A stretch of 64,000 nt of DNA from NCBI GenBank assembly GCA_963556695.1, contig CAUWAG010000008.1:1674001-1738000 (forward strand), written 5' to 3'. Under the pieces are notes generated by a model that saw only the letters and a program-made list of their open reading frames with translations, did not search any database and was not told the DNA's origin. Positions within the stretch are counted from its first letter, which is position 1, and each line of letters opens with the position of its first letter. Positions 12,979 to 24,900 of this stretch are shown here, in pieces. The translations under genes were made by a program, and so were the position numbers. The DNA comes from Anthostomella pinea. Its lineage: Eukaryota > Ascomycota > Sordariomycetes > Xylariales > Xylariaceae.

Positions 12979-14557
12979 ATGTCGAACATTTCGGAAAGGA
13001 CGGCTTCAGCAAATGCCTCGAAACAGTCCTCCATCAAGTCCGTCGAGCTTCCTACGAGATCTCCGAATCCAAACCAGCAGAATGGCCAGCCTATCAATGG
13101 CACCCTCTCACCCGAGGCTCAGCCGAAGCAAGCCGAGAAGTCGTCGACCAAGATCAAGGACAGGTTGACCAGAATGTTCTCCAACAAGGACGAGATTCCC
13201 AAGGCCGGAGCAGTCGCCGATCTCGCCCAGCCATCGAAGCGCGTCGTCCCAAGCCCGGCCCCTGCATCTGGCAATGGTACACCTGCGAAGTCAAGCACTA
13301 CGGCAAAGCCAGTTCCACCAAGTCGCAAGCCCTCCACCAACGAGTCCGCTTCTGTATCGTCCAAGTTCGCGCACCATGCACAGCAGAGATACGTCGCGAA
13401 TCCAGACCTGCCGGGTGGTCACGAACACCACCTCAAGGGCCTCAAGCGACAGGAAAAACTGTCCGACATGTGGAAGAGCCTCCTTGGCCGAAAACAGGAT
13501 CAAGCACCCGAGGCTGATCTGTCGCTGGTGTCCAGCTGGGTCGATACGCTCCAGGAAGAGAAGGAGATGTTAGCAAACGATCGGAAGGGGACTGCCAACC
13601 AGAGCATCACCCTTGTCGAGAAGTACGGCAAGTGTCATGAAGTCGTTGGTCGTGGTGCCTTTGGCATTGTGAGGATTTCACACAAGAAGATTGAGACGGG
13701 CGAGAAGCTCTTCGCCGTGAAGGAGTTTCGCCGCAGGCCGGAGGAGACCGAGAAGAAATACAGCAAGCGTTTGACCGCAGAATTCTGCATTTCATCTTCC
13801 CTGCGGCATCCAAACGTCATCCACACCCTGGACCTCCTCAAGGATCAGAAAGGCGACTACTGCGAGGTGATGGAGTATTGCTCCGGTGGTGACCTGTATA
13901 CGCTTGTCCTGGCGGCCGGCAAGCTCGAAGTCCTCGAAGCGGATTGCTACTTCAAGCAAATGATGCGAGGCGTCGAGTATATGCATGAGATGGGTGTCGC
14001 CCACCGTGACCTGAAGCCCGAGAACCTGCTGCTGACGTCCCACGGTGCCCTGAAAATAACCGACTTTGGCAACGGCGAATGCTTCCGGATGGCCTGGGAG
14101 AATGACGCGCACATGGTATCGGGCCTCTGTGGCTCCGCACCCTATATCTCCCCTGAGGAGTACATTGACAGAGAATTCGATGCCCGTGCCGTCGATGTCT
14201 GGGCTTGCGGTGTCATTTACATGGCGATGCGGACGGGCAGACATTTGTGGCGTGTTGCAAAGAAAGACGACGACGAATTCTATGAAAGGTACTTGGAGGG
14301 TCGTCGCGACGAAGAAGGCTACGGCCCAATCGAGTCACTCCATCGTGTAAGTTTTCCCGATTCTCCCCGTGTTTTCCCCGTATCCCATGTTTGGTGCAAC
14401 GTTCTGATACGGGTGGCATGTCAAGGCCCGTTGTCGTAACGTCATATATTCTATCCTGGACCCGAATCCTTCCCGACGTATCACCGCCTCGCAAGTACTC
14501 AAGTCCGAATGGGGTCGTGAGATCAAACTCTGCAAGGCCGGCGAAGAGGGCCTATAA
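12979..14557 (+). CDS. Serine/threonine kinase of the Hal4/Sat4-Hal5 (NPR/HAL) family
   Basis: Exon 1 is 12979-14346 and exon 2 is 14426-14557, with a 79-bp GTAAGT...AAG intron, giving 499 residues. Reading through the intron instead yields a false tail. Residues 1-215 are Ser/Pro-rich and probably disordered. The kinase domain follows: glycine loop GRGAFG near residue 222, ATP lysine in AVKEF, catalytic HRDLKPEN near residue 342, DFG near residue 362 and the family-typical [12 protein letters not shown] activation segment, then [11 protein letters not shown]. Exon 2 supplies the end of the domain ([16 protein letters not shown]). In yeast this family stabilises nutrient and K+ transporters such as Trk1 and confers salt tolerance; the same role is inferred here. 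The leader is CT-rich, common upstream of fungal starts. Confidence 0.92.
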
Positions 14558-16011
14558 GCGAGGCCCTCGGTACGCAGCTCAACCTCGGTCCGGCATCTAG
14601 ACCAGATCGGCGGCCTCTTCGTTCCCTAGATGTCTTCGCATAAACCTCTGGTGGTCTCAGTATTTCGGCATCATGAGCTACTAGGCACTGAACCATCGAG
14701 TTTTTAGCCTTACGACTGAAACGTGCTTTTTCCCTGCAAGGAGTTTGGCGCATGGTCTCCTCCCTTTCTTCCCCTTCGTTCTCATTTTCATTCTCAAACC
14801 CTCTATTTTCGTGACCGTTCTACCATGATGAAATTACCCACGAACGCCAGGATTCCGCCGCGCAGCGCATCGACAGGATAAGAAATTAGATGCGCCATGC
14901 GCACTGCGAGTGAGCGTCCATTGAAACCGACGGCTCTTGTCAATGTACAACGAAGAACATACTCGCACCCTCTGAACTGATGCAATGGTCGGATTGACAA
15001 TTGAACGGCCGGGCGGATGGGCGATTCGATTCACTCATTCTGGACGGCTATTCAAGGAGGAAATGCGGCGGCCAAGAAATCGCCTCCTTCCTGGGGTGGA
15101 AGCGGTTTGGTTTGCTACAGATGAGTTCGGTCGATGTGGCGAGAGAAATGGAAGCTTGAAAATCATCCTCCGGTACGGCAACTCTGGGCACATATTCGAC
15201 GGCTACTCTCGTTCAGTCACTACCTTGGCAGGACAGTTTGAAGGCCGCTAGAATAGCCCTTGCTTTACACAGGCTCGCTCACACCTCTGGCTTTTCTGTA
15301 ATTATCACGTAGTCCCTTGTCGCAGTCTATAGTCCGGCAAGCTACACGACACTTCCGCTAGCCTAGGCACGAATCCACCCCAGGTTGCCAACGTGCTTCT
15401 TCGTGTGTAGGCGTTGAAGCACTATGAAATGTATCAATATGTGTAGACTATATGTTTAGACCACAAAAGAGAGTCTAGATAACCCCCTCATACCTGAGAG
15501 TAGTGGGCAACTTAAAGGTGTACGTACACCCGAGACCATCGATCTATGCGGCCTCCCTTGAATACTTCTCATTTGACAGACCGATAGGTCTACGCTTTTC
15601 TTACTATCGCTTTTGCTCGCTGCCCCTAGAAACAGAGACCTTGTTGGACCACCTACGTTCACATCATAGGGAACCAGCTCCTCGTTACATACAATGTGCT
15701 CGGAGAAAACATTCTAGGCAAGCACGACTAAGGAGTCTTGTCAACTGATTACATGTAGGAGACTCCCTCCTCCTCTGGTATATCTTGTCTGATGTATGGT
15801 ATTGAATAGGGGATGAACGATGCTGCTGGTTGATATAGTACAATCCGCACTGCCCAGACCCGACCGTCAGCCCGATGTGATTCAGGCTGGCCCGCTGCCC
15901 AATGTGTCCATCACATACCTATTATAGTGGAAATATGGTACTAGAGTTCAACGACCGGTCTGCAGGACGGATGGCGGGTAGTAGGTACGTAAAGACATGG
16001 GTATATAAATG
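14558..16011. other. Intergenic, no gene seen
   Basis: Downstream region of the kinase gene. No coding pattern or repeat recognised until the GGTAGTA minisatellite that begins near 16012. Confidence 0.5.
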
Positions 16012-16046
16012 AGTAGTAAGTAGTAGGTAGTAGGTAGTAGGTAGTA
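16012..16046. repeat. GGTAGTA minisatellite, left part
   Basis: Seven-base units of GGTAGTA, with some variants, run up to the left end of the pogo-like element. The array resumes at 18479, so the element split one array. The final TA is the target-site duplication. Confidence 0.85.
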
Positions 16047-16121
16047 ACGGCGGGGGCATGCAGATGGGACAGCCCCCCAGATGGGACAGTTCCCCCACCA
16101 AAACACAACATTTGCACCCAC
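16047..16121. repeat. Left terminal inverted repeat of the pogo-like element
   Basis: Begins ACGGCGGGGGCATGCAGA and matches the reverse complement of 18404-18478 over 75 bp with a single C/T difference. Contains two direct copies of AGATGGGACAG. Confidence 0.95.
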
Positions 16122-16228
16122 ATATAACCCCATTGGTATTGAGGCTATAGATAATTTATATATATCAAAATAATCGCCTTTCCTTAGTGTTTTTAGCGAT
16201 ACCAGTGTTTTTAGCGGTAGCAGGCGGG

Positions 16229-18144
16229 TCAGCGGATTTCTCGGCGCTGAGATCGCATCACGATGGGCTCTTCCTCTTCATCATCCGGCTCGTCAGACAC
16301 CCCCTTGCCCTCTTTGTCAATAACCACCCCTTTGTTTAGATCTTCTAAATCTGTTGAATCAGAGGAGAGGGAGTCCTCAGAAGGCGATTCCTCTGATTCT
16401 TTGGTCTCCAGGTTCTGCACTTCGCGCAAAAGTCGTCGTCTCTCTGCCCGCTGGTCAATTAGCATTTGTGCGGCCTCTGTATGCTCGATCTGCTCCTGAA
16501 CAACGTCTCCTATCCTCTATAGCCGTTGATCAGGCTCTTTCTGGGGGGCCTTACGGCGCTTTTTAGACTGTAGACGCTCGATCTCGTCGTCTTTTGCCTC
16601 ATTTTGCAGCTTCAGAATGGCTAACTCAATCACCGTCTCATCGTATGACTTCGTGACTGCGCGCACTGCTGCTTGTTGCTTAGGGGTCTCCGTGACTGTT
16701 GACAACATCAGGGCTATATCCTGCCCTGGTGTAGGGGCTTCTAGGGCATCAGGGGTGGTTTCAGGGTTCATTATAGCAGCAGCTGTTGCTTGTATCTCTG
16801 CTGCCTTTACCACATGCTCATTTGCCAGTGTCTTGTTCCTATTTATGGGCCAAAGGCCAACAGCACGCCATCCCGAACACACGATAACAGGAGTAGCTTT
16901 GTCACGGGCTTCGCCAGGCAAGAAAGGAACTTAATCTTGCCAATAGGGGCCAAATCGTTCAACTGACCGAGCTGGTTAATGAGGCAGCGATAGGCGGCCT
17001 TCACCACAGAAAAAACGGTCAGATCCAGGGGCTGGAAGATGTGAGACTACCCCTATTAGCGGAATAACTACTAATTAAGGATATAACCTACCGTATGGGC
17101 AGGAAAAAAGCTCAGATAGACGTTGTTTATATAGCATAGATACATAAAATCATCTGAGCAGTGGCTGCCATGGCCGTCAAGCACCAACAGGCGGAACTCA
17201 TCCGGGTCTTCAGGGGCAGTATCTGGCAGATAGATCTAGGGGGTTATTTAGCATATAATTAACATTAAAAAAGAAGAAAAAAATAACCTTTTTAAGCCAT
17301 TTGAGCACGATCGTGTTCAAGGACCAGCCATTAACAGAGTAAGTCACTATCCAGTCTGCCACCCCAGGATGCTCGAGAATAAGCTGCTCTTTGAACCAGT
17401 GCGTCTGTATCGACTTCGCCTTGAAGATAACCAGCGGCCGAAGCTTTTTTCCAGTGGCGGTGATCGATTCTACCACAGTAGTCCACGTGCAGTTATCGTT
17501 GGACTTGACGTTGGCCCCTTTTAAGCCAGAACTGCCTATTACAAGGCCATCAGACCTATAACCTCCTGATTAGCCGTCTAAAAAACACTTGGATTGGACG
17601 TATGTACTGCCGGCCCTGCATAATGCCGTACTTATTGACATTTGCGCGGTTCTTGAGCTTAATAAAGTCAAAATCTGTGTAGCAGTCATGATAACCATGG
17701 ATGTTGTCGGGAATGGTAGCATTGATACGTTTGTAGTCAAGTTTTCTGCTTATTTTGGTCTTTATCTCTGGGTTCCAACAGATGAAATTTCGCATGTAAT
17801 GGCCCCTAAGATGAGGCAGTTTTCCCTGGGATTGTAGGATCTTCTGGATGATGTACCTCACGTTGGCATGAGTAGGGGCATGGCCGGCCTTTTCTTAGTA
17901 CAGAATCCATGAAATTACTTTCTTTTCTTGAGCAGGGCTTATTTTCTGTCCGTGAGCATGTCCTTCACGCTGGGTGCCAGTTGTAGGCATCGTGGAGTCT
18001 TTAACTTTGCGAGAAACGGTGGTTTTTGGTACTCCATAACGCTGGACAGCCTTCCGGAGGGACAGCCTTCCGGAGGGACAGATCGTCACCGTTCACGGCG
18101 GCTATCGCCTCAGAAATGTCTTCTTTGGTGTATAAAGGCGCCAT
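16229..18144 (-). pseudogene. Pogo/Fot1 transposase, inactivated
   Basis: The start at 18144 opens MAPLYTKEDISEAI, a psq-type helix-turn-helix. A 16-bp tandem duplication at 18045-18060/18061-18076 shifts the frame soon after. Further damage is TAA at 17895-17897, TAA at 17572-17574, TAG at 16517-16519, and frameshifts near 17.6 kb and 16.92 kb. The DDE core is still readable: GLKGANV, the block VVESITATGKK, LVLDGHGSH, and LQPLDL-type FQPLDLTVFS. Two introns fit: 17236-17287 and 17047-17101. The three stops can each arise from CAA or CAG by C-to-T in a CpA context, as RIP would do, but the 16-bp duplication is a separate event. The acidic C-terminus ends at 16229-16231. Confidence 0.88.
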
Positions 18145-18403
18145 TTCGACGTACTGAAGCTTATGATGCTTACAGAAAAAAAGAAAAAAAAGAACCACAG
18201 AACTTCTGCCTGGTTGGAGGGGATGTGGGCACGGGTCCCATTACCCCTCAGATTAGGGCCGGACGTGCTAACTTCCGACCCCCGCCACGGGACATCCCGC
18301 TATAGGGCACCTAATAAACTCCATATTGGAAGAAACACCAAGAAAAGACAATTCAGACGATATATTTATGATATCTATAGCTTCAATCCCGATAGAGATG
18401 TGG

Positions 18404-18478
18404 GTGGGTGCAAATATTGTGTTTTGGTGGGGGAACTGTCCCATCTGGGGGGCTGTCCCATCTGCATGCCCCCGCCGT
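18404..18478. repeat. Right terminal inverted repeat of the pogo-like element
   Basis: Mirror copy of 16047-16121, ending in CCCCCGCCGT next to the TA duplication. The near-identity of the two ends suggests little time since insertion, or little divergence pressure on the ends. Confidence 0.95.
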
Positions 18479-18502
18479 TAGGTAGTAGGTAGTAGGTAGT
18501 AG
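18479..18502. repeat. GGTAGTA minisatellite, right part
   Basis: Continuation of the array at 16012-16046 on the other side of the transposon. The first two bases are the TA duplication. Confidence 0.85.
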
Positions 18503-18779
18503 AAGTAGTGAAGCAGAAGAAGGGCAGTTAAGTTAGGCTAAAGTGACATACACTCTTACTCAGATACCTATCTTCCTCTCTGTTAGTATCTACTTTGGGG
18601 AAGTGTAACGAAACCTCCTGAGGATCAAGTCGGCAAGCTGTTAACATTTGACTTTTATTCACCTCGTGCTGCACAAGGCCCGGGTACATATATGTGAATA
18701 AGTAGGTAAATCACATCTGTTCTTAGTAAGGAGTTGCTGTCTCAAGATCCCTGAGCATCCCATGAGACAAGATGGTTCT

Positions 18780-19140
18780 GCCCCTTTGATCCCTTTTCTG
18801 GTTACCCCTTTTACCCCTTTCAGCCTCGTCCGCTTGCCCCTTTTCCCCACCCCCTATCCCCATTCCCTTGCACCGCCTCTCCTCTTGCCCTCCCCTATGA
18901 CCTCCTATCCCCTAATACCGCTTCTCTATAACTCTGCATTTCCCCTCCCCCTTCTCCTGGCCCCACCCCTTTCTCTTTTCCCCCTTTGCTCCTGCCCCCT
19001 CCCCTCCCGCCCCACTTACGACACCTCACCAACACAACACATGCCAAAATCCATGTCTGTACCCGATCCCATTTCCACCTTCTCCCTTCTCCTATCCTTT
19101 CTTTCCATCAGCTATCCCGGCCTCCATCCCTGTCCTAACC
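18780..19140. repeat. Long pyrimidine-rich tract
   Basis: The plus strand is nearly all C and T for some 360 bp with runs such as CCCCTTTTCCCC. There is no exact repeat unit. Such tracts can form triplex DNA; no transcript is evident. Confidence 0.6.
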
Positions 19141-19236
19141 TCTCCCATACATAGCCATTTCATCCACTTAGACGAAACCTCGCGCCAGCTTACCAATTCC
19201 ATTATACGATCATACTTCCATAGGTATCTACCTGAT

Positions 19237-19285
19237 TTACCTACCTACCTACCCACCTATCCACCTACCCACCCACCTCTCTACA
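19237..19285. repeat. CCTA-type short tandem repeat
   Basis: Units CCTA, CCAC and CCTAC follow one another. A simple-sequence tract. Confidence 0.6.
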
Positions 19286-20408
19286 TCGGTAGGACAAACA
19301 CCCTACCAAGCGAAGCACAAGACTGCCGTCCCCTCAGCCGGGGTGCCGGCGATCAAGTATGGAGGAAGCCGTATATAAGGGATGGATGCTCCTAACCTAT
19401 GATGGATGCTCTTGTCATGATACGCCTGCTGGGCGGTCGAACATACCACAGAGACACATGATATCTAGAACTTATTCGGAAGACCAACGTCCATAGGGTG
19501 ACATATGATAGTATGGGAAACTCGGCTCCTTTGAAATGACCCGTAACGCATGTGTGTCAAGTAGACCGCTTGGAGGTCGAGGCTGTCCCCTTTCTCATGG
19601 GGTTTCAAGGCACAAGCTTAAATCGAAGAGCGCAACATTCACATTATGGTCACATCACTGGAGCATATATGCCAGAAAGTGTCATATTATGTATACAGCA
19701 GAGCCTGCGGTCTTGCTCATCAGCTGCTCCTCACCCTCTGCCCAGAGGTCCCGTCACCCCGAAGTTAAGTACACGCCTTCTCGGCCTGCCACTCAGATGC
19801 CCACAGTTCTCCTCCTCAATAGTCTGTGGCCACTTATTCATTCCCCCGTCATGTCCTTACTCCACCCTGAAAGACCGCCAGTATGATCCCCCATCGTCAA
19901 GGAGACCACCATAAGAGATGAGAAGTCCCTGTACAGGAGACGGAATACCACCTCCTTCCTACCAAGAACAACAAAGGAAACACCGGCGAAGACCCCACAC
20001 TTCCTGTGAACGATGCTGAGTTGATTCCCCGTAGCTCGGTAATATCGGCCATCGGCTTGAACATCCGCATTGGTACTACAAGCATAAAGCTTGCTGTTAA
20101 CCTTCCGTCTCCAGCACCGTTCATGATTGTAGATAATACAAGACACTAGATCCTTGCATGTCGTTAACCGGCCCATACATCAGCTGCAGGAGCAAAACGA
20201 CTCGCTCGTATGCATGAAGATGGCCGTTGGAGCGAGTGTCATCAACATGCGGTGGTCGTGAGATAATGGTATATTAGCCGGAGAAAATCTCTCGTCGAGC
20301 TGATACATGGAAAAGGCGGAAGATGAGTTTCGTATCGTGGCGTTAAGTCGTGAGATATGAAGATGAGGAAAAACCCCAGTGTTAACCATAGTGGTCGTAA
20401 CTGAAAGC

Positions 20409-21953
20409 TCAAGAGTGGAACAGATCCCAGGCTCTCTCACATATCCGCAGGAACTCATCGCGCTTCTGTCGTTGTGTCTCTGGACTATCGCGGCCAGATC
20501 CGAATGGTCCTCGTCGAGTCGCTGATGGTCCATGACCGAGCGGTGGGCTGCCACCCTCCTCGTACTCGGCTCGAGTGCGTCGCTTATTGGCACTGCGATA
20601 TTCGTCGTAGGGGGGTGGCCCGTTGCGGGGCGATGGCGGGGTTGGTGGCTGATGGCCCGTGTAGTGCACGAGCTTCGGCAACAATTCCGGTCGTCCACCG
20701 GACATGTCTTGTTGTGCTTCCTCTGCGGACCTGTACTCTCTCGGACGACCCGACATGGGCGTTTGAGAAGGCGCTTGCGGGGGGTGGCCGGGCGATGTCA
20801 AGGGACCGTGGCTGGAGTTAGGTGGATACAAAGCACGACCACTGTGCTCGGCGTGCTGAGGAAGGCCTTGGCTAGCGAAGACGTCAGATATGGGTGGCAG
20901 ACGGTTGGCAGTCTGGTTGGCAGGGACGTGGTGAATGTGTGAGGTACTCGATAGGTTTGAGGGTTGGTGAGCCAAGTGTCGAGTCAAAGGGTGCGGGTTG
21001 TGTCGGCCGGTGAAGGTCTGACCCAAAGGGGCGGACTGGATGACCCGTTCATTGGCAAATTGCTCGTGGGATGGCGCGACAATGCTGAGTCCAGGAGGAG
21101 CCTTGTTTCGTCTTGACATGCCCGGAGTCTTTACGGCGAACTGGCCGAGAGAGTCCCTGTCCTTGCCGTTTTCGGGACCGTCGCCCTTTGCAGATTGTTG
21201 CTGCAGCCTCGCCTCGATGATGCGCCGTTGCTGCTCTCTGACATTCAAGCTCTGCTGTAGATGTTCCTTCATGATCGGGTCCTGTGTGACGAAGCCTGGC
21301 GATAGACAAGCAAGGCCCACTTCCTGAATGCCGAGTCCGTCCCTTGCGCCCAACGCTGGTCGCGCGGTTGCCGCACCCGAGCCCTGGAAGGTGTTCTTGG
21401 AGAGATCCAGCTTTCGCGGGCGATGGCGGGTGGTCGGGATGGTGTTCTCTGGGGATCCTGGCTCCTTCTTTACGATGATCTTGGGCGCGGAATTGGTTGA
21501 CACATTCCGCAGACTGTAGTAGACACGAGACGATGTTTAGTAATGTCCTCTGTCACCTTGTAGCATCGATGGGATCAAATGGAACAGGTTACACCGCAGT
21601 ACGCAGTACGATACAATTGAAGGGATGGGAGAGCAATTGAAGGAGTGGGGGAGATCAATGGATAACCAGAGGTCGACTTACCCGCTTGGAGGAGAGGATT
21701 TGGGTTGCTGTTGAGTCGCTGGACGAGTAGGGCTCTGACTGCTTGGCCGTTGTACAGAGGGAGCGTTGGCATAGGTATTGTGAGCGTGGGTGTTCGGGGT
21801 GGCCGAGAGGGCTGATGTGCGCTGGATGGAAGGCGAGGCGGCTGCAGCACCGGCATTTGTCGAGGCACTTGCAGCGGTTGTGGCAGGAGCCAGCTCAGCG
21901 TAAGCAGGCCGGTCGTGAGGGGCCGGCGACGGAGCCATGATGGCAGCACTCAT
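20409..21953 (-). CDS. Conserved-looking disordered protein of unknown function
   Basis: Exon 1 runs 21953-21682 and exon 2 21513-20409, joined across a 168-bp intron (GTAAGT...CAG) that makes a clean G-L-R-N-V-S-T junction; the product is 458 residues. I do not recognise the family. It is rich in Ser, Pro, Gln and Ala and probably mostly disordered. Distinct parts are a KKEPGSP segment (a SUMO-site-like V-K-K-E-P), a charged helix near the middle (MKEHLQQSLNVREQQRRII) and a C-terminal short helix (EFLRICERAWDLFHS). Those two helices, in a disordered background, look like protein-binding elements of a nuclear regulator; that is inference. No enzyme motif is present. Confidence 0.75.
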
Positions 21954-24900
21954 CGTGAAAGAGATGTTTTCTTTTCTGTTGTCGTATCGTGCTTCCTGTT
22001 TCAGCGAACTTTTTCGCCGATCCTCTCTAGGTTACCGGCTGAAATGGATTATGCGCCGCCTTGGGGTTGGGACGCAAGACCAGGCAGGGAAAGCGAACGG
22101 AAGGTCGGAACGGTGCAGCAGTGGGACGCTGGGATGTTCCTGGTCTTCCTCTGATCCTCCTAAATGCTCCGAATAGCAGCTGGAGGGATTTCCGATGAAA
22201 CGAACGCACTTGCGCGAACTTATGACTGTTGGAAATGCTGGCCCTCGATTAACGGACTAGCAACCTTCCTCTTCCAATGCTTCTGGTGCCGGGAATCGCT
22301 GCTGGTTTCCCAATGTGCGCTGCCTGGGCCGGGGTCGGTTGCTTGCCAATTGCGTCGTCGCAAACAATGCCAGGTTCAAGTTGACGAGGCAAGCTATGCG
22401 AGGGTCCGAGTAAGCAGAGTAAAACAGCTGTCGCACCGTCTGCTGGCCTCTTTTTCCACCAAGCAATTCCTGTTGGTGTCGATTGCGATTGCGCGCGAAC
22501 GGCTGCAAACCTACCACAATAGGTAGAGAAGGCCAAGTTAGAGATGTCTGGTGTCTGGTGTCTGGTGGGGCAGTCAGGATGAGTAATGCGACTGAATTGA
22601 TCGTCGGTTGTCGCTTGTGTAGCACGGCGGAGGCTCCCCTGAATATGAATATCGGATCTTATTGTCCCCAGTTGTCTGTTTCTTTCCCAGCTGCGAGATC
22701 GTTTCTCTGTCACGACTCCGTGTCGGACTCGGCTTCTCTCTCTCCCAAGTCGCCTTGGCCGAGTATTATAGAGGAACGGAAGTTCTCTTGTAGTTGTTCT
22801 ACCTTCCTAGCACACGGGGTAGCACCACAGCAGCGAGTACGACTGTGCGCTCGTCTGTACAGTTACACGACTGGGCAAAGTCGCTGAGATGGGGAATGCC
22901 TCTGTGGTATACGCTCGATATATAGTAGGCAAATCCCGAATGTAGCTCAAATGGACGATTCGACGAAACGGAACGGAACGGCACGAGACGCGAGTAGCAG
23001 TGCGGACAGAAAATATGCGACAAGTCAGGCGCGACTTCTACCACCTTTCGAGGACGACGGTATCGTGAGGTGGGGAATTATAGGAGGTATTAGGTAGGCA
23101 GGCGGGTAGACAAGCCAGGTGAGGGAGTAACGAAAGGACTCGAGCAACCGCACGAGTGCAGGCAGGCAGGAAGAAAGGGAGGGAGGGAGGTAGAAAAGAG
23201 AGATCCGAGACGGGAGAGGGGCAGGGCGCCGCGGTGGTGGTTATCGGTGTTTTAGAGGCTTCGTCGTTTCGCACTTTCACGTCCCAGACAGGCAGACTGG
23301 CAGACGGGGGCAGAGACCGACGCCAGAAAGCACAGACAGCCTAAGGTAGCGGGCCCAGCCCTGCAGTGAGTGACTGGAGTCAGGAGTCAGGAGTCAGGAC
23401 TCGTCAGTGGTGAGTCCCGCCTGTGGGCTAGCCCTGTAGGTGTCTACAAAAATGACAGGCCAGGAGCTGCTGGCGCAGGAGTACTGCAGACTGCCCGCGA
23501 CACTGGAGGAGCGCCGAGCAGCGCCCACCGCCCAGCGGTCCTGCGCTAGTGTCCCAGCTAGAGGTCCCCCCCTGATCTGTCCCCGTCTGCCACCGTCTGC
23601 CCACCGTTGGCTCCCCTCCGATCGCACCAACTGCGGCAGGCCAACAGGCAGGCCATTAATAATTATTATTATGAAAGGGGACGGCGGAATAGGGAGTGAC
23701 ACAGTTGCGTGTGAGAGAAGTGTGGGCTTGCGGTCAGCTACCCCATGTTGGCCCCTATCGACGCCCCTCGGTGGAATGCTCGATTGGTACAAACCGAGGC
23801 TTTGCCGCGTGACCGCCGCCCTCGACTTCCCAGTTGAGAGATCAACCAGGACAATCTCAATGTGAGCCCTACCGAGTACTCCAATATCACATCGGTGTGT
23901 AGATTTGTTAGTTGACATGCTAGCATCACGTCTCGTGGAATCCATCCCAACGTGACGAGATATGTGATACATATGACTGGCAGTGTACATAAACGCCTCC
24001 TGCTCGTGTTAGTCTGTATGCTTACCTATTACACTGCCAATTATCAATATGTGGAGATCACAGGAACTCGCAAGCTGCGTGATGAATATGTATCTTTCCA
24101 CAATCTGTTCCAAACGATGAAGCTCTGACGAACAGCTCGACCGGACTTTTGTTGTTGCCACCTCGGTCCTCGGTCCTGAAAATACGGGCACTCTTCGCAG
24201 AACTATTGAGCGGAGTCGGGTTACAGATCATTAGTTCCAAAGGGATTGATGGGGCCCCCGTCGCGTTGCCTCCGTACCGACGGTTGGGTGTTTTACATTG
24301 ATGCTCGAAAGGACCAAGGCGTGCCCAGCGCGCGGTGCAGCCGTGTAGCCGTGCATCGTCCCGCTCGCCAGCCATGCGTCTCTGATTGGACCATCGTCGA
24401 GCCCGGGTGTTTGGTTGCCGTTGTTCAAGAGGTTGTGTTATTAGTGTACGGTGCCGTCGTGCAGATACGATAGTACATACATAATTCACTCTTGAGTCTT
24501 GACCGACTTCGAGGCTTTCTCTTGTCTTTCTGTGCTCTGCCAGAGTTCGTGTTGCTCATCAACGGAAACGGGACTATCGAAATGTGAATGTGAAAGAGGT
24601 GCGACTGTGCCAATCAGCAAACCTGAAAGAGCTGACCCCAGACGGCGACCAGCTCCCATTCGTCCGGTCGTGCGACACAAGCCCGCCCGAGGTGCTTGTC
24701 CGATGCTATCAGATTCCGATACGACTCTCGAAATATGCGGACCCCACCCCTGCCCACCTGCGGCTGCAACATCAATTCAGGTGAGTTCAGGCGGCGCTGC
24801 TGCTGTTGGCCTTCAATGACTCCTTCAGGAGGCCCTGTGGCCCTCTCAACGACCGCATACGTCAGGCCATAGCCGCGAATTGATGATGATCGACTAACCG

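Larger units (their letters stand above)
16047..18478 (-). mobile_element. Pogo/Fot1-type DNA transposon with TA target duplication
   Basis: The 2,432-bp element has 75-bp terminal inverted repeats with one mismatch and is flanked by TA on both sides (16045-16046 and 18479-18480). Each terminal repeat carries two direct copies of AGATGGGACAG separated by a C-tract, a plausible double transposase-binding site. A decayed DDE transposase fills the minus strand. TA duplication plus a psq-type N-terminus and CENP-B-like DDE domain place it in the pogo/Fot1 branch of Tc1-mariner. It cannot supply its own transposase, but its ends look intact and could be mobilised by a related active copy. Confidence 0.93.
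18503..20408. other. Intergenic with pyrimidine-rich and CCTA-rich tracts
   Basis: No gene recognised. About 18780-19140 is strongly C+T-rich on the plus strand, and 19237-19285 holds CCTA/CCAC-type four-base repeats. The right end is downstream of the minus-strand gene ending at 20409. Confidence 0.5.

Noticed and set aside
19750..19785. 5S rRNA-like motif CCGAAGTTAAGTACACG
   Set aside because: Only about a dozen bases resemble 5S rRNA; flanking conserved blocks are missing.
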